64,000 bases of DNA from NCBI GenBank assembly GCA_943368475.1, contig CALRLF020000014.1, positions 1-64,000 of the forward strand. The letters run 5' to 3'. This DNA is from UBA1930 sp943368475 (GTDB taxonomy: Bacteria > Bacteroidota > Bacteroidia > Chitinophagales > Chitinophagaceae). Numbering within the stretch: the first letter of the stretch is position 1; every line of letters begins with the position of its first letter. This document shows positions 43,682-51,052 of the stretch, in pieces. A program made the position numbers and the translations under genes. The notes beneath the pieces were generated by a model. It had not been told where the DNA came from. It saw only the letters and a program-made list of their open reading frames with translations, and did not search any database.

Positions 43682-44602
43682 CTAAACCAAGTTAATATCA
43701 AAACTTGCCAACTGTACAAACTCTTGTAAACGGGCATCAATATCGGCTTTGGTTAATTCTCTTAAACGAGTTGTACCAAATTTTTCTACACAATAGCTCG
43801 CCATTGCACTACCCACAATAATGGCAGTTTTCATATTCTCGAAACTAATGTCTTTGGTTTTAGCAATATATCCAATAAAACCACCAGCAAAAGTATCACC
43901 AGCACCAGTTGGGTCAAATACTTCTTCTAAAGGCAATGCAGGTGCAAAGAATACTTTCTCTTCATGAAACAATAATGCACCATGTTCACCCTTCTTAATA
44001 ATTAAAAACTTAGGTCCCATTGCCATAATAGTTTTAGCAGCACGTACCAAGCTATAATCACCACTCAATTGTCTGGCTTCACTATCATTTACCATCAACA
44101 CGTCTACTTTAGCCAATACTTTTTCCAAATCGGCCATGGCAATATCCATCCAAAAATTCATGGTATCTAAAACCACCAATTTGGGTTTATTTTTCAATTG
44201 CTCAATTACACTTAATTGTACAGCAGGAGCCAAATTGCCCAACATCAAAAACTCACAATCTTGGTAACTTTCAGGTACAACAGGTTTAAAATCGGCCAAT
44301 ACGTTTAACTCAGTAACCAAAGTATCTCTGGTGTTCATATCCATGTGGTAACGGCCGCTCCAAAAAAATGTTTTTTCGTCCTTCTTTATTTGTACACCTT
44401 CTAGGTTTACATTTCTTGCAGTTAGCGTATCCAATTCTTCTTGTGGAAAATCTCCACCTACAACACTAATTTGTTTTACAGGTGTAAAATTGCTTGCACA
44501 CCATGCAATGTAGGTACCAGCACCACCAATAATTTTATCACTCTTACCAAATGGGGTTTCAATAGCATCAAAAGCCATAGAACCAACAACTACTAAAGAC
44601 AT
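43682..44602 (-). CDS. PfkB-family sugar/nucleoside kinase
   Basis: This cytoplasmic ribokinase-fold kinase of 306 residues begins VVVGSMAFDAIETPFG. The first signature IIGGAGTYIAWCASNF is at about 24-40. The second, DPTGAGDTFAGGFIGYI, holds the GAGD anion hole (233-236) with catalytic base D236. The pattern with an early G-G-A-G-T rather than G-G-N-A suggests the subgroup acting on adenosine-like or unknown sugars, common in Bacteroidota. The substrate is not determined. The upstream region holds REP-like palindromes. Confidence 0.9.
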   Translation of the reverse strand: MSLVVVGSMAFDAIETPFGKSDKIIGGAGTYIAWCASNFTPVKQISVVGGDFPQEELDTLTARNVNLEGVQIKKDEKTFFWSGRYHMDMNTRDTLVTELNVLADFKPVVPESYQDCEFLMLGNLAPAVQLSVIEQLKNKPKLVVLDTMNFWMDIAMADLEKVLAKVDVLMVNDSEARQLSGDYSLVRAAKTIMAMGPKFLIIKKGEHGALLFHEEKVFFAPALPLEEVFDPTGAGDTFAGGFIGYIAKTKDISFENMKTAIIVGSAMASYCVEKFGTTRLRELTKADIDARLQEFVQLASFDINLV

Positions 44603-44711
44603 AAATTATGTTTTTGATTTATGGCGGCGAAACTAAAACATTGTTGGCAGATGAGGGAAAATGTTTTGATGCCAGCTGTAGTATTTCAATCAGGCATTAC
44701 TGGAGTCGCAC

Positions 44712-44729
44712 AGCCGATAGCTATCGGCT
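44712..44729. repeat. AGCCGATAGCTATCGGCT palindrome
   Basis: A perfect 18-bp palindrome. The CCGATAGCTATCGG core is a common repetitive palindrome in Bacteroidota intergenic DNA. It lies 29 bases before a second, hairpin-type palindrome. Confidence 0.7.
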
Positions 44730-44758
44730 TCAGGGGTTCTGTTCTTTGGGCAGCAGAT

Positions 44759-44798
44759 TAAAGGTGTGCCACACTTTCGAAGATGTGGCACACCTTTA
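44759..44798. repeat. 15-bp hairpin with AAGGTGTGCCACA arms
   Basis: Arms of 15 bases (44759-44773 and 44784-44798) are perfectly complementary around the 10-base loop CTTTCGAAGA. Followed by TCTTTAAT, it could also act as a terminator. It resembles REP-type elements. Confidence 0.7.
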
Positions 44799-44929
44799 TC
44801 TTTAATAAAAAATTCTGCGTTATCTGCGAGCAACAAATTTTTCTACTCCGTGTCATCAAGTTCCATCATTTCCATCATTCATAAAACTTACTTTCCATTC
44901 AACTGTTACCTTTACAAAAACAATACGAT

Positions 44930-45274
44930 ATGAGTAATCTGGTACAAGAATTTAACGACTACCGTGAAAAAATGAATGAAGTAATTCTAAGTAAAAACAA
45001 CTTAGTAATGAAACGTCTTTGGAACTTAGACACTAACACTTACGACGAAGGAGCAATAGATAAAAAAACCAAAGAAATGTTGGGTTTGGTAGCAAGTATG
45101 GTATTGCGTTGCGATGATTGTATTAAATATCATTTGGGCAAATCATATGAACTGGGTGTAACAACAGAACAGATGTACGAAATTTTTGCTGTGGCCAATA
45201 TTGTTGGTGGAACCATTGTTATTCCTCATACACGTAGAGCAGCCGAGTACTGGGAAGAATTACAAGCCAATTAA
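44930..45274 (+). CDS. Carboxymuconolactone decarboxylase/AhpD-like protein
   Basis: This small helical protein of 114 residues carries the AhpD-type redox motif C61-D-D-C64 followed by H68 (LRCDDCIKYHLG), with an upstream acidic residue E49 (KTKEMLGLVASM). The CMD family includes decarboxylases and peroxidase partners. The intact CxxC and histidine favour an alkylhydroperoxidase-like thiol role over muconolactone decarboxylation. It precedes korB on the same strand with 144 bases between, which include an inverted repeat, so co-transcription is uncertain. Confidence 0.88.
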   Translation: MSNLVQEFNDYREKMNEVILSKNNLVMKRLWNLDTNTYDEGAIDKKTKEMLGLVASMVLRCDDCIKYHLGKSYELGVTTEQMYEIFAVANIVGGTIVIPHTRRAAEYWEELQAN

Positions 45275-45335
45275 CTGAATATTGAGCATTAAAACAAATG
45301 TTCAACTATCAATTTTTAACTTTCAATATTCAGTT
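45273..45335. repeat. 13-bp inverted repeat AACTGAATATTGA after the AhpD-like gene
   Basis: AACTGAATATTGA (45273-45285) and its complement (45323-45335) are separated by 37 bases of TTCAACTATCAATTTTTAAC-type low-complexity DNA. The left arm begins within the stop codon of the AhpD-like gene. It may be a long-loop terminator or a repeat. Confidence 0.45.
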
Positions 45336-45418
45336 TCTAAACTATTTGGCAACGTTTTCGTACACAACTGTTCAACTTGTTCAATACATGGCTATTTTTA
45401 CAACATAAATTGTTTGTC

Positions 45419-46453
45419 ATGAGTATAGCAACAGCAGCACCAGCTCTTACAGCTAAAGATTTTGCAACCGATCAAGAAGTTCGTTGGTGTCCAGGATGTG
45501 GAGATTACTCCATTTTGGCACAGGTTCAAAAAATTATGCCTGGCATTGGCGTTCCAAAAGAAAATATTGTAATTATCAGTGGTATTGGGTGCTCATCACG
45601 ATTTCCCTATTATATGAATACGTATGGCATGCACTCTATTCATGGTCGTGCAACTGCTGTTGCAAGTGGTTTAAAAGCAAGTCGCCCAGAGTTAAGTGTA
45701 TGGATTGTTAGTGGCGATGGTGATAGCATGAGTATTGGTGGTAACCATACCATTCATATGTTACGTAGAAATTTTGATGTAAATTTATTGGTCTTCAATA
45801 ACCAAATTTATGGTTTAACCAAGGGACAATATTCACCTACATCTGAAACAAATAAAGTAACCAAGAGTACACCTTTTGGCAGTATCGATCATCCGTTTAA
45901 TCCTGCTGCATTAGCAATGGGTGCAGATGCTACTTTTATTGCTAGAAGTATGGATAGAGATCCTAAACACTTACAATCTATTCTTACACGTAGTCACCAA
46001 CATAAAGGAGCTTCTTTTGTAGAAATCTATCAAAACTGTAACATCTTTAATGATGGAGCATTTGAAGTATTTACAGAAAAAAGTACCAAAGCCGATAATG
46101 TATTGTTCTTAGAACAAGGCAAACCATTGGTTTTTGGTGCAACCAATAATAAAGGTATTAAGTTAAATGGACTGAAACCTGTAATTGTAGATTTGGAAGA
46201 AGGTGCAAGTACCGATGATTTATGGATACATGATGAGAAAGATTTTTACAAAGCACAGATCTTAATCAGAATGTTCGATGATCCAAGAGTTGAAGGACAT
46301 TTCCCTCGTCCGTTTGGTGTGTTTTATGAAACAGACAGACCATGTTACGAAGATGATATGGCCATGCAAATAGAAGATGCAATTGCAACCAAAGGCAAAG
46401 GCAACTTAGATAAATTATTAAGAGGTAGAGAAGTTTGGGAAATTGCAGAATAA
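45419..46453 (+). CDS. korB: 2-oxoacid:ferredoxin oxidoreductase, beta subunit
   Basis: This thiamine-diphosphate and 4Fe-4S subunit oxidatively decarboxylates 2-oxoglutarate or another 2-oxoacid to the acyl-CoA and reduces ferredoxin. I chose the ATG at 45419 (MSIATAAPALTAKDF). Cluster cysteines are C24 and C27 (CPGCGD), C58 (GIGCSS) and a later one in YQNCNIF. The ThDP site is VSGDGDSMSIGGNH with NNQIYGLTKGQ. At 344 residues it fits KorB. The alpha/gamma subunit gene that normally precedes it is not in the window. A hairpin terminator follows. Confidence 0.93.
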   Translation: MSIATAAPALTAKDFATDQEVRWCPGCGDYSILAQVQKIMPGIGVPKENIVIISGIGCSSRFPYYMNTYGMHSIHGRATAVASGLKASRPELSVWIVSGDGDSMSIGGNHTIHMLRRNFDVNLLVFNNQIYGLTKGQYSPTSETNKVTKSTPFGSIDHPFNPAALAMGADATFIARSMDRDPKHLQSILTRSHQHKGASFVEIYQNCNIFNDGAFEVFTEKSTKADNVLFLEQGKPLVFGATNNKGIKLNGLKPVIVDLEEGASTDDLWIHDEKDFYKAQILIRMFDDPRVEGHFPRPFGVFYETDRPCYEDDMAMQIEDAIATKGKGNLDKLLRGREVWEIAE

Positions 46454-46476
46454 ATTGTATTCAATAAATTATAGAA

Positions 46477-46502
46477 GCAGGTGTTTGACACCTGCTTTTT
46501 TA
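46477..46502 (+). terminator. Rho-independent terminator of korB
   Basis: GCAGGTGT (46477-46484) pairs with ACACCTGC (46488-46495) across a 3-base loop, followed by TTTTTTATT, 24 bases after the korB stop. Confidence 0.9.
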
Positions 46503-46540
46503 TTGCACTTAAGCCAGGCAATTAAGGCTTTTTTGTTTAC

Positions 46541-46568
46541 AAAAATTGCGTAGATCTACGCAATTTTT
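46541..46568. promoter_or_regulatory. 28-bp perfect palindrome, candidate operator
   Basis: The centre TTGCGTAGATCTACGCAA is extended by A and T runs to a perfect 28-bp palindrome without a loop, so it is more like a dimer binding site than a terminator. The half-site TACGCA recurs 22 bases further on (TGGTACTACGCA, about 46572-46583), two helical turns away on the same face. It may control the CHAT gene or a small RNA. Confidence 0.5.
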
Positions 46569-46698
46569 TAGGTGGTACTACGCACTGTTCTTTGATTACT
46601 TTATTCGAAATTTGTTTTTTAGTTTCAATAGGATATTAAAATAATTAGAAAATATATTTTTAAGCGTAAACATCATTTTCAGCGGGGGTTCTATTCTA

Positions 46699-46730
46699 AA
46701 CGACGGCTTTTTAGCCGTTGTTTTCTTTTT
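46699..46730 (+). terminator. Orphan terminator-like hairpin
   Basis: AACGACGGCT (46699-46708) pairs with AGCCGTTGTT (46713-46722) with one G-U pair and a TTTT loop, then TTCTTTTT. There is no gene between this hairpin and the korB terminator, so it may end a short RNA transcribed from near 46600, or attenuate the CHAT gene, which starts 68 bases later. Confidence 0.6.
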
Positions 46731-46798
46731 AGATCATTTATAAATTAATTCAGCTCAAAATCGCAAATGTTATTAAATTTCATTAAAATTTTCTAGCA

Positions 46799-49681
46799 AT
46801 GAAATTTGTTTTTACAATAATTATATCACTCTTTTTGTTTCACAGTTACTCACAAACCAATATCCTAAATAAAAAAGTTGAACAATTATTTGCTCAACAA
46901 AAAATTGCGGAAGCACAAACTTTAATTGTTGCTCAGCTTAATCAAGCCCATCAGCAAAAATTGTACAATCAAATGAATACAATTTTTCCGTTGTATATCT
47001 CTTCTATGCAACAATATAAATACAACGAAGAATTTGATAAAGCCTTCAGTTCATATAAAATAATCATTCAACAATCGTTTTACAAGCAATTACACGATTC
47101 GTTAAAAGCTCAAAACTTAATGGAGTATGGTTTAATATTCAGTAAGAAAGGTCAACACTTTCAAGCAATAGAAATTTACAACGATGTTCTAAATACTTAT
47201 GCAGCAGTTTTAGAAAATGACATACCATTTAAAGCTTTAGTGTATATAGAAACCTCTTGGTGTTATTCTAACTTAGGCAATCAAAAAAATGAAATAGAAT
47301 TTGTACAAAAGGCCATTAATTTAATGGAAGCCAATTTTTCGAAGATTAAAGAAATAGACTTTATCATAGCTTACAATAATATATTCTATTACTTGGGTGA
47401 GTATGATGACAAGCAAGAGCAACTAAATACTTTCAAAAAATTTAGTGCTTATTTTTTATCTCGTTTTAAAACCAAACCCAATACTAGAGAATATTATTAT
47501 GCAAAAAGAGTGTACAGAAAAATGCAAATTATTTGTGCAACAATAATTGATAAACCTGAACAATCTCTCGAGTTTTTAAAATTAATGAAGCAAGAAATTG
47601 TTCTTGCTCCAAAAAATGAACAACCCGAAGAGATTAGCTATTATTTATCTTGCCTATCGGAAATATGTTATTATTATAATTATTACTCTAAAGATTATAC
47701 GAGTGGGCTAAAAATTTGCACTGAATATTTAGAAGAAGCTACTATACAAAAAGATGCTTTTAATATTATGTTGGCACACTCTAAACTAGCCAATCAATAC
47801 CGAGAAATGAAACAATACGATAAAGCTTTGTTTCATGTAAATGCTTCGCTAAATAGTTACCAATTTCCACCAACTAGTTTAAGCAAGTTTGCATTAGAAA
47901 CTATGAAAGCTACCAATCTTTCTAGTACTGCAAAACATGCAGATGCTATTACAATAATGCAGAATAATATTGCAGCTATTGTTTTAGAACATACCAATAA
48001 AAAAATAGATATTTTACAAATTAATGCTGCCGACTTAAAACAACTTAATAACAGTAGATACATTAACATTTTTGCTACTTCTTCACTTATTTTTTTAGAT
48101 GCTTACAAACAACAAAAAAATAAAACCTACTTAGCTAAAGCAGAAAAGTTGGTAGAAACTGCTGCTGTAATGTTTGGTGAATTTTATAAAAAAGGATCTT
48201 ACAACAGTACACTCAGCACTTTACAAAATAAAATTATTGAAGCATACTTATATATTGTTACAGAAAAATATGCTACCAACCTTAATCAAAAGAAAAAGAT
48301 TTTACAAGTAATAGAATCGAATGCTTCTTTTCATTTAGCTAAAGAATTTGAACAAAAGTTGTTGAAAAGCAAAGCTGCCATTGGCAATTTATTAAATGAA
48401 GAAAGCATATTACTACAACAAAAAGAATTTTGGGCTGCTCAACAAATTGAAAAAGGCAATCAAGAAAACTATTCAGCTAAAATAAAAGAAACAGATAAAC
48501 AATTAGCCAATATTCAACAACAAATTGCCATTGCCAAAAAAGGATTTACCAATTTAACACTAGCCAATTTTTCGGTAGATGCTTGTTTGAAATTACTAAA
48601 TAAAAATGAAGCAATTGTAAAATATTATGTAGCACATAATCATGTGTACAGGGTAAATTTTACTAAGAATAATATTGACGTAAAGCTATTATCAACTACC
48701 GAAAAATTAGAAACCATTAGTAAAAACTATTTAGTTGCATTAAAACAAATACAGCCTAACTATCAACAATTATCTAATCAGTTATTTACTGCATTAAGTA
48801 GTACTATTGAACAGAAAAACATTACCGTTATTCCAGATAATTACTTAAACTATTTACCTTTCGAAAGCTTACAAAACCCTGTTACAAAAGAGTTTTGGGT
48901 ACAACAAGCCAACATTAGCTACAATTATTCACTATCGCTTTGGTACTTACACCAAATTAATAAAAGCTCAAAACAAGCTATCAATTTAGCAGCATTTGCA
49001 CCTAACTATAACAATACTTTATTTGATAGTACAAGACTTAACAATTTACCTTTTGCAAAACAAGAAGCCAATTATATAGCACAACTATTTAAAGGGAAAG
49101 AGTTTGTAGGAGATGTGGCAACTAAGAATAATTTCTTTGCTAATCAAAAACAGTTTGATGTGGTACATTGCTCTATGCATGCTGTTTTGTACGACAATGA
49201 TTTTAATAAATCCTGCTTACTATTTAATAATGCACAACCACTTTACTTTAGTGAAATGTACACTACTTCTTTTCCTGCAGAAATGATTGTACTCAGTGCT
49301 TGTAATACAGGAGCAGGTAAATTAATGGCCGGAGAAGGTATGATGAGTTTATCTAAAGCTTTTACTTATGCAGGCGTAAAAAGTACTGTAGTTAGTTTAT
49401 GGCAAGTGCCCGATAAAGAAACGTCTGATTTGATGGTACTATACTATCAACATCTAAAAAAAGGTAAATCTAAAGGCGAAGCTTTGGCACAAGCTAAAAA
49501 AGATTTTATTAAAAATAACCCATTAAAAAGTCATCCTTATTATTGGAGTGGATTTATTTTAACTGGCAACGATGAGGCTATAGTAAACAATTATAGTTGG
49601 CTCTATTATGTTTTAGGCAGCGTAGGACTATTATTGATAGTATTTTTTATCTTAAAGAGAAAGAAAAGAAGCTATTCATAA
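46799..49681 (+). CDS. Secreted TPR-CHAT caspase-like protease with C-terminal membrane anchor
   Basis: A protein of 960 residues. A signal peptide (MKFVFTIIISLFLFHSYSQ) is followed by a long helical TPR-type region at about 25-600 (for example FDKAFSSYKIIIQQ, HFQAIEIYNDVLNTY, YDKALFHVNASLNSY). A CHAT domain lies at about 650-925 with the His motif VVHCSMHAV (H790, H794) and the nucleophile C835 in VLSACNTGAGKLMAGEGMMSLSKAF. The end is GSVGLLLIVFFILKRKKRSYS, one membrane helix with a basic tail. The protease domain should thus face the periplasm. CHAT proteins are caspase/separase relatives; here the natural substrate may be the neighbouring anti-sigma protein (inference). Confidence 0.85.
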   Translation: MKFVFTIIISLFLFHSYSQTNILNKKVEQLFAQQKIAEAQTLIVAQLNQAHQQKLYNQMNTIFPLYISSMQQYKYNEEFDKAFSSYKIIIQQSFYKQLHDSLKAQNLMEYGLIFSKKGQHFQAIEIYNDVLNTYAAVLENDIPFKALVYIETSWCYSNLGNQKNEIEFVQKAINLMEANFSKIKEIDFIIAYNNIFYYLGEYDDKQEQLNTFKKFSAYFLSRFKTKPNTREYYYAKRVYRKMQIICATIIDKPEQSLEFLKLMKQEIVLAPKNEQPEEISYYLSCLSEICYYYNYYSKDYTSGLKICTEYLEEATIQKDAFNIMLAHSKLANQYREMKQYDKALFHVNASLNSYQFPPTSLSKFALETMKATNLSSTAKHADAITIMQNNIAAIVLEHTNKKIDILQINAADLKQLNNSRYINIFATSSLIFLDAYKQQKNKTYLAKAEKLVETAAVMFGEFYKKGSYNSTLSTLQNKIIEAYLYIVTEKYATNLNQKKKILQVIESNASFHLAKEFEQKLLKSKAAIGNLLNEESILLQQKEFWAAQQIEKGNQENYSAKIKETDKQLANIQQQIAIAKKGFTNLTLANFSVDACLKLLNKNEAIVKYYVAHNHVYRVNFTKNNIDVKLLSTTEKLETISKNYLVALKQIQPNYQQLSNQLFTALSSTIEQKNITVIPDNYLNYLPFESLQNPVTKEFWVQQANISYNYSLSLWYLHQINKSSKQAINLAAFAPNYNNTLFDSTRLNNLPFAKQEANYIAQLFKGKEFVGDVATKNNFFANQKQFDVVHCSMHAVLYDNDFNKSCLLFNNAQPLYFSEMYTTSFPAEMIVLSACNTGAGKLMAGEGMMSLSKAFTYAGVKSTVVSLWQVPDKETSDLMVLYYQHLKKGKSKGEALAQAKKDFIKNNPLKSHPYYWSGFILTGNDEAIVNNYSWLYYVLGSVGLLLIVFFILKRKKRSYS

Positions 49682-50400
49682 GCTTTCAACTTTTCATATA
49701 ATTTTTCTGCAACAGGTTGTAAAGGATGTTCAGTTTCAGCTACTTCCTGTATCAATGGCAAAGCAAATTTAGGTTCATCAATTTTTAAGTAAGCCATTGC
49801 TAAATACCATTTTGCAATTATTGTGTACTCATTGTTTGTTGCAACTGCTTCTTTTAAAGCAGTAATTGCTACTGAAATTTGTTCAAATTGTATATTACAA
49901 ATTCCAAAATAAACCAATGCAAATGGAGCTTTTGTGTTGGCAGATATTTTTTGAAAAACAATAGCTGCATCATTATACTTACCAGCATCGTATAACACAA
50001 ATGCAAATTGGGTTGCCGAATCGATATTATTTGTACTTCTTGTAGCTGGTGCAACAACATTTGGATAAGGTTCATAATACAAAGTGTACAATTGTTGTGC
50101 ATCGGGTTTTTGAAACAGTATCCAAATAGTGCTGGCAATTACCAATATAAAAACAGCTGCAGCAAACCATACACCTCTTTTGTTTATAATTACCACTTTG
50201 CTTTTGGCTGGCTCAAATTGTTTCAATTTATTCTTTAGTACTGCACGTTCTGCTAAATGTGCAACTGCTTGAAGATTTTTTCTAAACTCCACATCTTTAG
50301 CAAAATTGGAATCACTTATCAACAATTCATTGAAAGTAACTAACTCGGCTTCACTTAAATTATTTTCAAAATAATTATCTATCAATTCTTCATGATTCAT
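49672..50400 (-). CDS. Anti-sigma-like membrane protein with periplasmic TPR domain
   Basis: The N-terminal 70 residues (MNHEELIDNYFENNLSEAELVTFNELL ... FRKNLQAVAHLAE) match the short cytoplasmic domain of Bacteroidota anti-sigma factors. One membrane helix follows at about 77-95 (GVWFAAAVFILVIASTIWILF). The periplasmic part, about 125-242, is a chain of TPR-like helical hairpins (FVLYDAGKYNDAAIVFQKI, FGICNIQFEQISVAITALKEA, WYLAMAYLKIDEPKFALPLIQEV). It overlaps the end of the sigma-factor gene by 11 bases on the same strand and the end of the CHAT gene by 10 bases on the other. It probably holds the sigma factor inactive. Confidence 0.78.
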   Translation of the reverse strand: MNHEELIDNYFENNLSEAELVTFNELLISDSNFAKDVEFRKNLQAVAHLAERAVLKNKLKQFEPAKSKVVIINKRGVWFAAAVFILVIASTIWILFQKPDAQQLYTLYYEPYPNVVAPATRSTNNIDSATQFAFVLYDAGKYNDAAIVFQKISANTKAPFALVYFGICNIQFEQISVAITALKEAVATNNEYTIIAKWYLAMAYLKIDEPKFALPLIQEVAETEHPLQPVAEKLYEKLKAYE

Positions 50401-50950
50401 GATGCGTTTGAATTAAGTTTTTAAGTTGCTTTATACATCTAGATTTTTGGCTTTTGGCTACTTCTTTATTTTCGTAACCTAGCAATTCAACAATTTCATC
50501 AAGCTTTTTTTCCTCGTAATAAAAAAGGGTAATAATTTTTTTACATTGATTGCCTAATTGCATAAAAAATTGTTGCATTAATTGCACTTGCTCTTGTTGT
50601 TGTTCATCACTATAATCTTTCCAAAAAAATGTATTTTCAAATTCAGTATTGAGTTCAACTTCTATTGATTTAGTTTTCAATTTTTTAAAAATCATAAACT
50701 TACCAATAGCAATTAAATACGTTGAAACGGCACTTTTTAATTCGTTTATTTTTCCTTTACGTATATGTTCAATAAATGCTACAATGGCTTCTTGATAAAT
50801 ATCAATTGCTTCATATTCCTTCATACCATACTTGGCAGCAAACGATAAAAAAGTAGCCCTACAATCGTTATAGAGTTTTTCTATACTTGCGTCATCTCCA
50901 TGCTTAATCTTTTCTAGCCTATCCAATTCAACAGTATTATTAGTATGCAT
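50390..50950 (-). CDS. ECF-type RNA polymerase sigma factor
   Basis: This small sigma-70 factor of 186 residues has sigma2 at about 20-90 (IEKLYNDCRATFLSFAAKYGMKEYEAIDIYQEAIVAFIEHI) and sigma4 at about 125-180 (FFMQLGNQCKKIITLFYYEEKKLDEIVELLGYENKEVAKSQKSRCIKQLKNLI). It belongs to the extracytoplasmic-function class. Its stop overlaps the anti-sigma start, the usual arrangement for a sigma/anti-sigma pair. The start faces the OmpA-like operon with a 102-base shared upstream region, so this operon and its own gene are likely targets. Confidence 0.88.
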   Translation of the reverse strand: MHTNNTVELDRLEKIKHGDDASIEKLYNDCRATFLSFAAKYGMKEYEAIDIYQEAIVAFIEHIRKGKINELKSAVSTYLIAIGKFMIFKKLKTKSIEVELNTEFENTFFWKDYSDEQQQEQVQLMQQFFMQLGNQCKKIITLFYYEEKKLDEIVELLGYENKEVAKSQKSRCIKQLKNLIQTHHES

Positions 50951-51052
50951 AATGATAAAAAGTAAACCTAAGCAAAAAAGTTAAAAACTGATGTTTACCT
51001 TTTTTAGCTTTTAACACTAAAGTAATACCTCATAACACTCAAATTAAATAAA
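50951..51052. promoter_or_regulatory. Shared upstream region of the sigma gene and the exported-protein operon
   Basis: These 102 AT-rich bases separate two divergent genes and must hold both promoters. There are short inverted pairs GTAAAC (50962-50967) / GTTTAC (50993-50998) and GTTAAAA (50980-50986) / TTTTAAC (51009-51015). I cannot assign an ECF promoter sequence with confidence. Confidence 0.4.

Larger units (their letters stand above)
44603..44929. other. Intergenic region with REP-like palindromes
   Basis: 327 bases between two divergent genes hold no convincing protein gene; a 65-codon frame here (44608-44805) runs through two perfect palindromes and is not credible. Besides the two palindromes listed separately, 44812-44840 has TTCTGCGTTATCTGCGAGC, related to the repeat at 43499. 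The promoter for the gene at 44930 probably lies after 44840. Confidence 0.6.
46454..46798 (+). other. Intergenic region with two terminators and a perfect palindrome
   Basis: 345 bases between korB and the CHAT gene hold, in order, the korB terminator (46477), a weak AAGCC/GGCTT stem with a T run (about 46510-46535), a 28-bp perfect palindrome (46541-46568), an orphan terminator-like hairpin (46699-46730) and the leader of the CHAT gene. No protein gene is visible. Confidence 0.6.

Noticed and set aside
44608..44805. 65-codon plus-strand frame upstream of the AhpD-like gene
   Set aside because: It runs through two perfect palindromic repeats, has no protein-like composition, and lies in a divergent-promoter region.
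45273..45335. Inverted repeat as a transposon end or att site
   Set aside because: There is no transposase or integrase, the spacing is short, and it reads like low-complexity TTCAACTTTCAA-type intergenic DNA.
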